A stretch of DNA of 64,000 bases. It comes from Nannochloropsis oceanica (taxonomy: Eukaryota > Sar > Eustigmatophyceae > Eustigmatales > Monodopsidaceae). Positions within the stretch are counted from its first letter, which is position 1. Every line of letters begins with the position of its first letter. This document shows, piece by piece, positions 22,319-32,243 of the stretch. The stretch spans positions 310,001 through 374,000 of the forward strand of contig CP038116.1 of NCBI GenBank assembly GCA_004519485.1. Direction: 5' to 3'. A program made the position numbers and the translations under genes. The notes under the pieces are model-generated. The model did no database searches and was not told the DNA's origin. It saw only the letters and a list, made by a program, of their open reading frames with translations.

Positions 22319-23886
22319 ATGCTCATGCACGTGTGGAGGGGCGGCATGCTGGTGGCCTGCTGCACGGTGTTGGCTTTCCTAGATCAAACGCACGCTTTCT
22401 TTCCCCTCTCTGCACTTTCTTCTTCGTCCTCTTCCGCAGCCGCCCGTCGTCCAGGTACGCACGCATTCTATTTGAAGAGGAAGAGCTAGGGGATGCTAGG
22501 ATAGAGAGTCGCCGGGCTTGGAGGACCGCAGTGCTTGGAGTTGGGTGTGTGGGGGAGAGGAGGTCAAATTGTGTTGCACCTACAAGCTTCGATGTTCTCG
22601 TTCGATCCCGTCTCCCGGCCTTTTGACTTTTAGATAGATATCACTGTTATGCTCAGTGGACTGGATGGCCACTCTCGTCCGCGATGCACAGTCTCCTCCT
22701 TTAATCTAGACTTTCCCCTCACTTTCCCCATTCATACTCAGTCCCGTCTGTGTCGGATAGCCACCCCAAGCCCACCTTCTCCTGCCGGCTCTTCTCCTCT
22801 CCCTCTGTGGACTCGGAGGGAGAGACCACCGACGAGTTGTCTGAGGATGGAGTGTCCCTTCGGTCGCTCAAAGACGTAAGCGCAGACTCTGCGTTTCTGG
22901 AAGCGCAAGTCATCGACTGGTTAGATAACGAATGGATCCCTCAAGATTGCCATAAGGAAGTTGCGCGCTTGGCAGCGGGAGCATATATCAAGGCACGTGA
23001 TGATGGCATACATGATTTGGGTGGTGTTTTGCTGCATGTTGGGACGGAGTTGGAGGACATGGATATGGGGGATGCGTTCGTGGATGCCTGGACCGTGGCT
23101 AACAAGGTGTCGGACCTCTTGCTGGTGCGCATGGGTCGAGAGGTATGTTGCCCCGAGCCGGAGTTCACGGATGAACAGCGTACGTTGATGACAGAGGGAA
23201 GGGGGGAGAGGGAGATTATGGCGTCGGGTCTGCGGCCAATTGGGTCGTCGGGTGGGGCAAGTAGCGCTGATATTTTGATCGGTGGCGGTAATGGTGGTAG
23301 CTCCTTGCTGAAGGGCGGAGATGCACCGCAGCTTTTGAACCCACAGGCACCCCCGGCTTTTTTCACGCTGGAGGCTGTACATACTGCGGCCGAGCATTAC
23401 GTGGATGAATTCGCACGGTTTGATTTCATTCGCAAGTTTTTGGATGGGCACGACGAGGCATGGACCGAGGCCAATCTAATCATGGCTATTATTTTAGGGT
23501 TTCGTTTCGACGAATGGGGAAATGTGGATTTGGAGGGGGTGAATGAGCGTTTTAGATCGTTGGCGTTCCCCCCTGACTTCCGGGGGAATGAGGAGATGCG
23601 GGTAGCGCTGGACGCTATTTTGAGGGAGGACGAGGATGAGGATAAGATGAAGGGATTGGAGGAGTTTTTGGAGGTTATGGTGGGGAAGGCCTACTATCAT
23701 CAAATGGATAAGGGGGATAACCCGGATTTTGCGTGTCGCTCAACGCTGATAAAGTGGATTTATGAGTATGATTTTGTGAATGAATGGCCTAATCTGCCCA
23801 GCGTGCAAGCGGTTTTGGGCGTTAAGGCCCGCATTGAGGCCAAGCAGGAGGAGAAGAGTAAGCCGCCCACGCGTTTTCTCTACTAG
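22319..23886 (+). CDS. Plastid-targeted protein of unknown function
   Basis: Exon 1 (22319-22454) encodes a signal peptide with hydrophobic core MLVACCTVLAFL and the plastid motif THAFFPL. A 287-bp intron (GTACGC...CAG) joins it in phase to exon 2 (22742-23886), for about 426 residues. The mature part is acidic and probably helical. A first module runs from IDWLDNEWIPQD through VSDLLLVRMG. A Gly/Ser-rich linker follows. A second helical module holds FARFDFIRKFLDGHDEAW and FRFDEWGNVDLEGVNERF. No catalytic motif or named family was recognised. It is judged a real gene because of the clean splice, presequence and long open frame. Confidence 0.78.
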
Positions 23887-24213
23887 ATAAGCGAGATTTT
23901 ATGGTAATAGGAACGTAGGCCGCAGAAAATGAATTTTGGCGAGTGGGAAGAGTGCGTGGTTGATGAGATGCTTTAGCCTGTAATTGTAAAAAAATCGGAA
24001 AAAGAGGGGGAAAGAATGAGAAATACAGAAGGCAAGTATCTCCAATGAAGGTGCGAACCACACATTGTGGCATTTTTGTGTTGAGTTTGACTTTCCTTGC
24101 TTTCCGGGAGCGTACGCACCCCGCAGCACCAGCCACGTTCTCTCTGTCTCACGCTTACGTTTTTTCAATAAAATCCTTTATGAATACATAGGAGCAACAG
24201 GGACAAGAAAGTG

Positions 24214-26156
24214 ATGACCCACAAGGTCGCAAGGGTGGAGTTTGGCGGCAGCTCAGCGCAACAAACCCAGCAAAAGCGCGTGCGGGCTGGGCATAAGCAT
24301 CATCAAGACTCTAAGTACCGAGATTACAAGCCCGACTTTGCTGCTCTCGCCCGCCAGTACCCCGACAGCTTTGGACCCTTGTACGTCCCGCATTGTCTTC
24401 TTATCCTCCATATTCTTGATCTCCTTGCGTTTGTGTTGTCCTCGTCCTGTCTGGAGCATCTTTTTCCCCATCACACCCGGCTTCCTGTTCCTTACAGATC
24501 GTTCTCCTCCCGACCCTACCCAACCCCTTCACACTTCTCAGTGTCACCTACCTAGACACCGAAATGACAGAGGCAGTCGTAAATTGGGAGGACCCCAAGG
24601 CAGCACGGGCCTTGACAAGGACCCTTCTCCAGCATGACTTTCAACTAAAATGGGACATCCCGCTTGAGCGCTTGTGCCCCCCCGTCCCGAACCGCCTCAA
24701 TTACATCTGCTGGGTCGAGGACCTTCTCCGGCTCAGACAGACGACAGTCGCTTATGCCAATGCCGTTAACAAGGGGGTAGTGAAGGGCTTGGATGTGGGC
24801 ACGGGTGCCTCTGCGATCTACCCATTATTGGGGTGCAAGGTCTATGGTTGGAACTTTTTGGCAACGGATATCGACTCCACGGCCTTGGAAGCGGCCCGGG
24901 CAAATGTGCGGAGAAATAAGCTGGAAGACCGTGTAACGCTTAAATTGGTGCCTCGCATAAATTACAGCACAGACGTGTTCTCAAAGACGACGGCGGTGGC
25001 GGCGGCAGCGGCTGCTCCTCTTGGACCCATTCGAATGGCTCTGGAAGCGGAGGATGCGAAGGCAACACAGCTGGCTTTCGTCATGTGCAATCCCCCTTTC
25101 TTCAGCTCTCTAGAGGAGATTCATGCTGGCTATGCCAATAAAGACGGCAGGGGCGACATCAGCAGCTGCTGCGACGAGGGCCCACCGCCAGTACCGCAGA
25201 CTCCTCATGGGTGTGTCGATGAGGTGATCACCCCGGGGGGGGAACTGTCCTTTGTCACGGCCATGGTGAGAGACAGTCTCGTCTTGCGCGAGAAGATCGA
25301 ATGGTATACGAGTATGGTGGGCAAAAAAAGCTCACTTAGAAAGCTTTTGGGGGTACTGAGGGAGGGGGGGGTGCGGAATGTGAGGACGACGGAATTCTTG
25401 CAAGGGCGGACGACCCGGTGGGGTCTCGGGTGGAGCTTCACTGCTGCCGGATTGGAAGAGCTAGAGGGGGGCGGCGGGTGTGTACATAAAGTTTTCGGGA
25501 AGAAGAAAATGGAGAAGAAACGAGAAGCTATTTATTCATTTATGGTGAAGGAGGGGCAGGGAGGGGGATGGGAACAGGGATTGGATGAGGAGGCGGTCTT
25601 GCAGCGTGTGCTCGATTACTTTCATAGCACAAGGCAACTACGCGTGGTGCGCGTTGGCTTCGCGTCAAGTGGTGCTGAGGATCTATTTCGAAAAATGGTC
25701 GTGGCGGAGGTGAGTGGCCAGGGGGCGCCTGAAGGCCCCCCTCCCACTGTTGCCTCTCATTTTGCTGTTCCTCCCGTTCCTCCTTCGGATCCTGCCTGGA
25801 GGACGCGATGCGTGGTGATGGTAACAATGTTGGCTGACGCTGCTGCTCATGCACTGGAAGAGCACAAAAAGGAAACGACAGTAGGGGCGACAGGGATGGA
25901 GGTGGAGAACGGAGGCAATAGTGGAGGAGAGGAGGAGCGGGAAGACAAGGGGGAGCGAGGGCACTGGGTGAGGGTGACGGTAGAAATGACCTCAGGTGGG
26001 GATCGGGCTGTATTCTGGAAGCTCTGCAGTCTCTTGCCGGGGGAGGTGGCAAGGACCAATCGGACGTGGCGGCGGAAGCTCAAAGGAGGAGGGGAGGGAG
26101 TTGAGGGGAGGGGGGAAGGAGGGGGAGAAGCAGTGGCAAGCATGATTGCCGACTGA
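24214..26156 (+). CDS. METTL16-like RNA N6-adenosine methyltransferase
   Basis: Exon 1 (24214-24380) ends after DYKPDFAALARQYPDSFGP. A 161-bp intron joins it in phase to exon 2 (24542-26156), for about 593 residues. The match to METTL16 is extensive: KPDFAALA, DPKAARALTRTLL, DIPLERLCPPVPNRLNYI, a SAM-binding GLDVGTGASAIYPLLG with ATDID, and the catalytic NPPF motif in FVMCNPPFFSS. METTL16 methylates U6 snRNA and structured mRNA hairpins at N6 of adenosine. The long C-terminal half with Gly/Glu-rich linkers probably contains the family's RNA-binding VCR-type region. Position and motif order make a METTL16 orthologue the best reading. Confidence 0.92.
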
Positions 26157-26320
26157 GATAACAAGAAGAGGGTATGTAAGGGAATATGCGCTGAGCACCT
26201 GAGCAGCCACGGAGATGGGGCGCACACACTGTCACAGCAATGGGCGCCCTTGTACGTCTTGAGTTGCTGTGTGTATTTTGCTTTGCCTACCTGGGCTCGG
26301 TTATCTATGAACAGTCCCTC

Positions 26321-27436
26321 TTAGTTTTCATCTTCCTTCACTTCCTCCTGTTCTTCATACCTCTTTGGCGCAATTGCTTGAGGGGCAAAATCGAACTCCT
26401 GCGGCCTGAGATCCCCACTCCTCTTTCCTGTCGGCCTCACGGCATATATCGCCAGAACCGTACGTCCGTACCTCCTATTCCTCAAGCCCAGAAGTCTTCC
26501 ATCTCCAATGTTAAATGGCAAACTCCCCAATTCTACCGGATATTCAATCACGACCAGTGTATCCTCTGTTACTGCCGGGCTTTCCATAACATCTCGAATG
26601 AGGTCCGCATAAACCACCTCTTCGTACGGCGGCGTTATCGAAACCAAATCAAACGTACCCATGATACCAAGTCTTTCAGGGCCCCTCAAAGCCTCCTCTG
26701 CCCGTGCCCGCACGGCCTTACCCTTCTTTCCCGCCTCAAAACTGCACCACTTCAGATTCTGCTCCACGCACTCGCAGCACTCGGGTGCCAAGTCTACAAA
26801 CACAGCTTCGGCGGCCCCACGTGACAGTGCTTCCAATCCGACAGAGCCGGCCCCGCAAAACAAATCCAAGACTCGCGGGGGCTTGTTCCCTGCAAATAAG
26901 TCGAAGGAAAAGAGCGTAGAAAAAAGCGCCTCGCGGACTTTGCTCATCATGGGGCGCAAATGGACAGGGGGGGAATCCAACTTTTTACCCCGTGCTGACC
27001 CACCAATGATACGTAGACGCGATGTACCGCCCGTCGTTCCCACTGCCGCAGCATCCCAGGCCTTACCCTGGGTCTTGCTACTGCGTTTGGACTGGGAGCC
27101 TCCCATCTTGGAGATCCTGCTAAGCTTTGCGCCACCACGCATCTGACGCGGGGCATGGATGGGCTGGATTGGCAAGCCGTCCGGTCCCAACTCCACGCGT
27201 CGCCGCTTTTTTTGCCACCGCTTATCCATCTTTCGGGTATGCTGGGCTTCTCCACTGGACGAAGGGGGTGTCTGTGCTGCCAACAAGGTAGTCGAGAGGT
27301 GGTGATGCTGCTGCTGCTGTGGTGCCCGGATCACGACAATGAAAGCCTGCACCAACGTCGACATGGATTCCAGCACCACCAGCACTATGACCCAGACCAG
27401 CAACCGCAAAAGCTCGTGTCTCTGTGACGGTTTCAT
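26321..27436 (-). CDS. Plastid-targeted RsmD-like rRNA (guanine-N2) methyltransferase
   Basis: 371 residues from the ATG at 27436. The start was chosen because it opens a signal peptide (LLVWVIVLVVLESMSTLVQAF) ending in the Ala-Phe plastid motif. A basic linker follows. An RsmD/UPF0088 domain then runs from RLRIIGGSARGKKL through LRPMMSKVREALF, the SAM-binding LDLFCGAGSVGLEALSRGA, and ITPPYEE near the active site. Bacterial RsmD methylates G966 of 16S rRNA; here the plastid 16S rRNA is the likely target. The usual DPPY is TPPY, which I recall from plant homologues but have not checked. It is divergent from the CLC gene. Confidence 0.86.
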   Translation of the reverse strand: MKPSQRHELLRLLVWVIVLVVLESMSTLVQAFIVVIRAPQQQQHHHLSTTLLAAQTPPSSSGEAQHTRKMDKRWQKKRRRVELGPDGLPIQPIHAPRQMRGGAKLSRISKMGGSQSKRSSKTQGKAWDAAAVGTTGGTSRLRIIGGSARGKKLDSPPVHLRPMMSKVREALFSTLFSFDLFAGNKPPRVLDLFCGAGSVGLEALSRGAAEAVFVDLAPECCECVEQNLKWCSFEAGKKGKAVRARAEEALRGPERLGIMGTFDLVSITPPYEEVVYADLIRDVMESPAVTEDTLVVIEYPVELGSLPFNIGDGRLLGLRNRRYGRTVLAIYAVRPTGKRSGDLRPQEFDFAPQAIAPKRYEEQEEVKEDEN

Positions 27437-27865
27437 CGCTGTAAATGTTTTTAAGGCGTGGTGACAGATTGTGAGAGAGCTGGGATATCCGCTTGCGTTG
27501 CTTGGTTTTTCCAACGCCCGACAGTTAACGTCTCTTATTCTTCCGCTTTTGTTCCACTCGTGTCCACACTTTCTGATCGGCTCCCACCCGACCCCTGCAT
27601 AGCGGGCACGCCCCATACCACTCAAAACTCGTCGTCGTCCTCTGCGGCATCCCGCAGCCCCGAACAGCGAGGTAGGTGAGAATCCACCCAGCCATTGCTC
27701 CTGTGGCAGGCCCATTCTCTCCTCAACAAGAGCTTCTCCGGTAGCACTGTTGAGGAGACAAGCACGACCACTAGAGTGCAAATACATGGGACAGCCTTCT
27801 TTCTTCGCAATCCTTCCCCATCTACGCTTCTAAGTTGTCATAGGGACACCACCTGCACGCGAGAC
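27437..27865. other. Divergent intergenic region or CLC 5' leader
   Basis: This separates the RsmD-like start from the CLC start. The CLC frame is open back to about 27695, so part may be coding if an upstream exon exists. No other feature seen. Confidence 0.5.
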
Positions 27866-30406
27866 ATGTCATCTCCTCCCCGTCCCTGCCAGCAACAGCC
27901 CCATGGAGACGTGCAAACGCAGCAAGCCTCGGCCAGCAGCGGCATTAGTCCCACGTTGCGCCTTCGGGCTTTGTCTCCTCAGCTCAAGGAGAAAAGGGGC
28001 AGCCTTCTTCCCTCGTGGGCCACTACGCGACGCTCCTCCCGCGCGGAGGACGGAAATAATGCCTCTGCCTTCGAAATCATGGCCTCTCCAGCCAAAATTT
28101 CGACGAGAAAAAAATCTATGGTGGAGTCACATAACTTCGAGCGAGAGCAGAGCGAAGTCCTACGTTTTCACGAGCGAAATCGTAGAGCAGGCGAGCTGTT
28201 TGGTGCACATTCTGGTCGTCAGCGTGCATTTATTCGATGGATTTTTACTGCTTTACTGGCCATCCTAAGCGAGCTCTTGTGCGTCGTTATCATTGCTTGC
28301 ACAAATTCTTTGCAAGCCTTCAAATTTGGCACTGTCCTCCACATCGCATCTCTTGGCAAATGGTATACGATCTTGGCAGCCTTTCTCCTCTTCCTCGCCT
28401 TATCCATCTTCTTTGCCATGGTTGCCGGCCTTGTTACCCTTTGGCAGCCTGCCGCTGCAGGGTCAGGGATTACCGAGGTGAAAAGCTTTCTTAATGGTGT
28501 CAATCTACCTCATGTTATGCGGATAAAGACCTTATATGCTAAGGTGGTGGGTGTGATATTTGCACAAGCCTCCGGATTACCTCTCGGATTCGAGGGGCCC
28601 ATTGTCAGTGCTACCGCTATTCTGGCGTCCTTGTTCTCGCAAGGCAATGTCTTGGGGCTGGATCGGCGTGGCTCCTACGAAGATTTTAGAAATGATAAGG
28701 AAAGGCGAGATTTTGTGGCATGTGGGACAGCAGCTGGAGTAGCAGCAGCTTTCGGTGCGCCCATTGGTGGGGTGTTTTTTGCGTTGGAAGAGGGGGCATC
28801 ATTCATGACCCTGAAGTTGACTTGGCGCTGCTTCTTCTGTGCGACTATCACGGCATTGACCGGCTATCTGCTGCTGGGTATTTTGCCTGCGGAGTTTATT
28901 AATCAGCTCTCCTTCCTTGACCCGTTTCCTAACTCCCGTTCTCTCTACGAGCAGCAGGATTTAACTATCTTTGCAGCCATGGGTGTGGTAGGAGGATTGC
29001 TGGGAGCGACATTCAACCAATTGAATCGTGGCCTCACCGTGCTCCGTCTCAAGCACATCACCACGCCTCGGGCCAAAATGACGGAAGTCTTGGGTCTGAC
29101 AGTCTTAATGGCTCTGATGTCCTTTGTCGTCCCCTTTGCTGGTCGCTGCCGCTCCCGTCCTCCTCTTGACACCACCACAGAAGTATATAGCTACGCGAGC
29201 ACGCTCCGGCCTTTCTTATGCCAGGGGAGCGACAACTATAATGAGCTTGCTTCCCTTTATTTTCAATCATGGGATGACTCCTTACGGATTCTGTTTCATT
29301 TGCCCATGCATTTAGAGACGGGCGAGGCTGTTTTCTCGACAGCTGCCTTGCTAGGTTTCTTCTTTCCTTACTTCTTGCTGGCGTTTATGACTTTTGGCGC
29401 GTCGATCCCTTCGGGGCTATTTATTCCGTCGTTGCTTTCTGGAGCGGCCTTAGGGAGAATTGTGGGTCAGTCTTTGCATCCTTTGGGAGGATTTGCCGAG
29501 CCAGGGATTTATGCGTTGGTGATGGCGTCGGCTGTGTTGGGCGGGATGAGTCGCATGACGATTTCCTTGGCCTTGATTTTATTGGAGGCGACGGGAAATT
29601 TGTCTTTGCTACTCCCACTGAGTCTGAGTCTGTTTTTGTCCCGCTGGGTAGGGAATGCATTTAATGAGAGTATTTATCATATGCATATCCATTTGCATCA
29701 GATTCCTTTCTTGGAGCTACAGTGTCCGAATGAGGCCCGCGTGCACGACTTAAGGGTGTGTGAGATCATGGCTTCTGACCCTCAGTTTTTGCGGCCTGAA
29801 TCGAATGTAGGCATGATTCAGGATTTGTTGTTAGGAACTGGCCATAATTGTTTTCCGCTGTTAGAAGAGGGGCATACAGTATTTGGGATCATTTCGCGAG
29901 ATACCTTGTGTACGCTTTTGTTTCTCAAGGCCTTTGATGGTGAAAGGGAAGGGAGGGAGGGAAGAGGACCAAAGGAGAATATGAAAAAGATTGTTCTGCC
30001 CTATGAGAGATTAGAGAGATTCTTTCCGCATTTTCCGGATATGGAGACGATTTGTTTGACGAATGAGGAGAGGATGCGCTGGATTGATTTGAGGCCTTAC
30101 TGCGATACGGCCCCTTTTTTCGTTTCGGAGGCGACGACTGTGCCACGGGCATACCGTTTGTTTAGAAGTTTGGGTTTGAGGCATTTGTTGGTCGTGAATA
30201 AGAAGGGGCAGTTGGTGGGGGTGGTGACAAGGCATGATTTGGAGGAAAAGCATATCATGGCGAGTTTGGCTCATAGCCCTACGTTGCTAAGTCGTGAGGT
30301 ATGGAAGTTGGATAAGAATTGTTTTAATTCTGACAGTGGCGCAGCAGGACGAGATGATGCATTCGACTCTCAGTTAAGTCCAGCAGCGTCGCCGTCCTTG
30401 CCTTGA
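27866..30406 (+). CDS. CLC-family chloride channel/exchanger with CBS domains
   Basis: 846 residues from the first in-frame ATG. The frame is open farther upstream without an ATG, so an upstream exon cannot be excluded. After a Ser/Arg-rich cytosolic N-terminus comes a multi-span CLC core. GSGITEVKSF corresponds to the GSGIP selectivity motif. GFEGPIVS holds the gating Glu. GAPIGGVFFALEEGAS holds the Glu pair near the proton Glu of exchangers. GASIPSGLFIPSLLSGAALGR is the late filter helix. Two C-terminal CBS motifs follow (VCEIMASDPQFLRPES and LLVVNKKGQLVGVVTRHDL). Gating and proton Glu residues together suggest a chloride/proton exchanger, probably endomembrane. The motif GFEGPIVS differs from the common G-K/R-EGP-x-x-H. 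Confidence 0.92.
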   Translation: MSSPPRPCQQQPHGDVQTQQASASSGISPTLRLRALSPQLKEKRGSLLPSWATTRRSSRAEDGNNASAFEIMASPAKISTRKKSMVESHNFEREQSEVLRFHERNRRAGELFGAHSGRQRAFIRWIFTALLAILSELLCVVIIACTNSLQAFKFGTVLHIASLGKWYTILAAFLLFLALSIFFAMVAGLVTLWQPAAAGSGITEVKSFLNGVNLPHVMRIKTLYAKVVGVIFAQASGLPLGFEGPIVSATAILASLFSQGNVLGLDRRGSYEDFRNDKERRDFVACGTAAGVAAAFGAPIGGVFFALEEGASFMTLKLTWRCFFCATITALTGYLLLGILPAEFINQLSFLDPFPNSRSLYEQQDLTIFAAMGVVGGLLGATFNQLNRGLTVLRLKHITTPRAKMTEVLGLTVLMALMSFVVPFAGRCRSRPPLDTTTEVYSYASTLRPFLCQGSDNYNELASLYFQSWDDSLRILFHLPMHLETGEAVFSTAALLGFFFPYFLLAFMTFGASIPSGLFIPSLLSGAALGRIVGQSLHPLGGFAEPGIYALVMASAVLGGMSRMTISLALILLEATGNLSLLLPLSLSLFLSRWVGNAFNESIYHMHIHLHQIPFLELQCPNEARVHDLRVCEIMASDPQFLRPESNVGMIQDLLLGTGHNCFPLLEEGHTVFGIISRDTLCTLLFLKAFDGEREGREGRGPKENMKKIVLPYERLERFFPHFPDMETICLTNEERMRWIDLRPYCDTAPFFVSEATTVPRAYRLFRSLGLRHLLVVNKKGQLVGVVTRHDLEEKHIMASLAHSPTLLSREVWKLDKNCFNSDSGAAGRDDAFDSQLSPAASPSLP

Positions 30407-30774
30407 TTTAAGTGGGATGATTCCAAGTAATGAGAGAAATATACGACTGTAGGCGTACACAACTTTCTTTTTCGCCGTCCATATTCCTTCTCTTTCTTCC
30501 ACTCCCTCCCACTGCCTTTTTTTAGTCATTATCCCCTCTTTTTTTACACACTCACTCTATTTCACAACACATTCGTCCCCTTCTCTTCTCGTTCTCTCCC
30601 TTACAACATGACTTTGTTTTCCTTTCTCTACGCCCACACTGCCTCCCTCCCTTTTATCCCTCCCCCTCTCGCCCCTATCAAAGAGTCGAAATAGGCGATG
30701 AAAGAGGTAACTCTACCACACCCACATATGGATAATTTAACAAACTTCCTACCGGACAGCGGATATCCCGAGAT
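30407..30774. other. Intergenic region
   Basis: 3' flank of the CLC gene, pyrimidine-rich. No gene seen. Confidence 0.55.
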
Positions 30775-31000
30775 TTGGCAGTGTGTACATCGAGATTTGG
30801 ATCGAAGAAAATTGGGACGAAAAGTCAGTCTCGAACCGCGGCCCAAGGGAGTGTGAATCAAAATTTTGGACCCAAGAAAGTGATGTTGGGACACAAGTCT
30901 CGAATCCCCGCCCAAATGAAAGGGGGAGTGTGTGGCAATTCGGGCCGAAGGATATGGCTTCGGGACACAAGTTTTAATTCGCGGCCTAAAATTAATTAGA
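30775..31000. repeat. Imperfect 74-bp minisatellite beside the 31 kb element
   Basis: Units start at the GGGAC boxes near 30814, 30888 and 30962, with a partial unit before and after. Each full unit is about 74 bp. Units share the core GGGACACAAGT(C/T)T, a GCGGCC-like or CCCGCCC box, and GGGAGTGTG followed by a GGACC/GGGCC box. Copies are diverged. It ends exactly where homology to the 59 kb element begins. Confidence 0.75.
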
Positions 31001-31159
31001 AATTACTTGGGAACGCCAAATGAACAACACGGAGGTAAAAGACACACCAAGTCACGTAGTGAAATATGTAGACCTGAATCTTTTTCATCTTTTGTGCGAC
31101 AGGTCAAGTGGCGGGGTGGTGCTTGGGAAAAACACAAAGGTGAAAATCGTAAATATTTT

Positions 31160-31187
31160 GGTATGTGCCCGTTGCAGGGCACATACC
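31160..31187. other. Hairpin in copy A left flank
   Basis: Perfect 11-bp inverted repeat GGTATGTGCCC / GGGCACATACC around the 6-base loop GTTGCA. The matching hairpin in copy B is at 59168-59201. Its stem is 14 bp, and its central bases are the reverse complement of those here. Confidence 0.92.
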
Positions 31188-31215
31188 ATGTGTTGGAGAT
31201 ATACCAAAAGGTACA

Positions 31216-31238
31216 CCTGGCAATGATTAATTGCCAGG
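31216..31238. other. Second hairpin in copy A left flank
   Basis: Perfect 9-bp inverted repeat CCTGGCAAT / ATTGCCAGG with loop GATTA. The same structure lies near 59229-59252 in copy B with one stem mismatch. Confidence 0.88.
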
Positions 31239-31650
31239 CGATCATTTTTGCATGATAGCAACTATAAAATTGGACACAGAAGAAGGTATTCTGCTTTTCT
31301 GGCCGCACATTCTCATGATCCCTTGGGGAGACTTGAAAGGCCAGGCTCGAAGTTGTCGAATCTTTCGGTGATTCCAGCGCGTGCGTGCATCTGCTTTTCC
31401 GTTGGGTGGTATGTGCGCCCTCGGCAAGGCAGGCGCTACCCGAAAGTCCTAGAAAGGAACGTCCCGTCGTCTTTTAAGTCAACAACCCACGTATACGGTC
31501 TTGGATGACAGCCAAGCAGAAACAAAGCATATATACACGGCCGTGGATGAAAGCCAAGCAGAAACAAAGCATGGTATGAAATCTGGCCTGTGCGTCAGAT
31601 AATGTGAGCACATCCCGCCCCAAATCCGAACGAATCGCCGAGCTCCCCCC

Positions 31651-32055
31651 AAGGAGGAGGAGGAGGGGAAGGAGGAGGAGGAGGGGAAGGAGGAGGAGGA
31701 GGAGGAGGAGGCGGAGGAGGCGGAGGAGGAGGGGGAGGAGAAGGCGGAGGAGGAAGCAGAGGCGGAGGCGGAGGAGGAGGCGGAGGCGGAGGTTGCGGAG
31801 GAGGAGGCGGAGGCGGAGGAGGCGGAGGAGGAGGCGGAGGAGGAGGAGGCGGAGGCGGAGGAGGCGGAGGCGGAGGAGGCGGAGGCGGAGGAGGCGGAGG
31901 CGGAGGAGGCGGAGGCGGAGGAGGCGGAGGAGGAGGGGGTGGAGGAGGAGGGGGTGGAGGCGGCGGAGGAGGAGGGGGTGGAGGCGGTGGAATTAGAGGA
32001 GAAGGAGGCGGAGGTGAACGAGGACGAGGCGGAGGAGAACGAGGACGAGGCAGAG
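31651..32055 (+). repeat. GGA/GGC polypurine tract, copy A
   Basis: About 400 bases of almost pure GGA, GGC and GAA triplets. It abuts the left flank directly and runs in frame into the Fanzor C-terminus as a Gly/Glu/Arg-rich linker. Such purine tracts are unstable and favour triplex or G-rich structures. Confidence 0.92.
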
Positions 32056-32243
32056 GAAGAGGTCACGGGCGGGCCATCCGAGGACTGTATTGGTGTAACA
32101 CCTGTGAACAGTTCGTGTCTCGGGACGGCAATGGGGCACGCAACATCCTGCGGGTGTACAGGAGTATGGTCCGTGGGGAAGCTCGTCCCCATGATCTTCG
32201 GTTTGGTCAACCGCGGCAGGACATGCGGACACTCTATGTGTAG
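32056..32243 (+). pseudogene. Fanzor C-terminal fragment (zinc ribbon half plus RuvC-III), copy A
   Basis: In the frame ending at the TAG 32241-32243 the text reads RGLYWCNTCEQFVSRDGN, then GARNILRVY and a tail with RPHDLRFGQPRQ. This is the TnpB/Fanzor C-terminal signature: the second CxxC of the zinc ribbon (Cys codons at 32094 and 32103), then the RuvC-III Asp at 32124-32126 within RDxNxARN. No RuvC-I, RuvC-II or N-terminal part lies upstream; the left flank and GGA tract take their place. It is therefore an internally deleted relative of the 59-63 kb element. It cannot encode an active nuclease alone. The other CxxC half of the ribbon is absent here. Confidence 0.8.

Larger units (their letters stand above)
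30998..31655 (+). mobile_element. Left flank of Fanzor-bearing element, copy A
   Basis: This 658-bp stretch is near-identical, base for base over long runs, to 59006-59641. It starts at AGAAATTACTTGGGAACGCC and ends at CCCCAAGGA. It holds two hairpins (31160-31187 and 31216-31238) and a tandem pair of about 40-bp units (31492-31530 and 31531-31572) built on GGATGA-AGCCAAGCAGAAAC. It has about 20 bases (GGTATTCTGCTTTTCTGG region near 31285) missing from copy B. No protein family was seen in it. It is read as a non-coding end of a DNA transposon, because the same segment precedes Fanzor sequence at both loci. Confidence 0.8.

Noticed and set aside
31490-31575. CRISPR-like array from the repeated GGATGA-AGCCAAGCAGAAAC units
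   Set aside because: There are only two adjacent copies with no spacers, in a eukaryotic transposon flank.
31604-31996. Plus-strand ORF of almost pure Arg in the GGA tract
   Set aside because: It is a frame shadow of the polypurine repeat. The Fanzor C-terminus lies in another frame.
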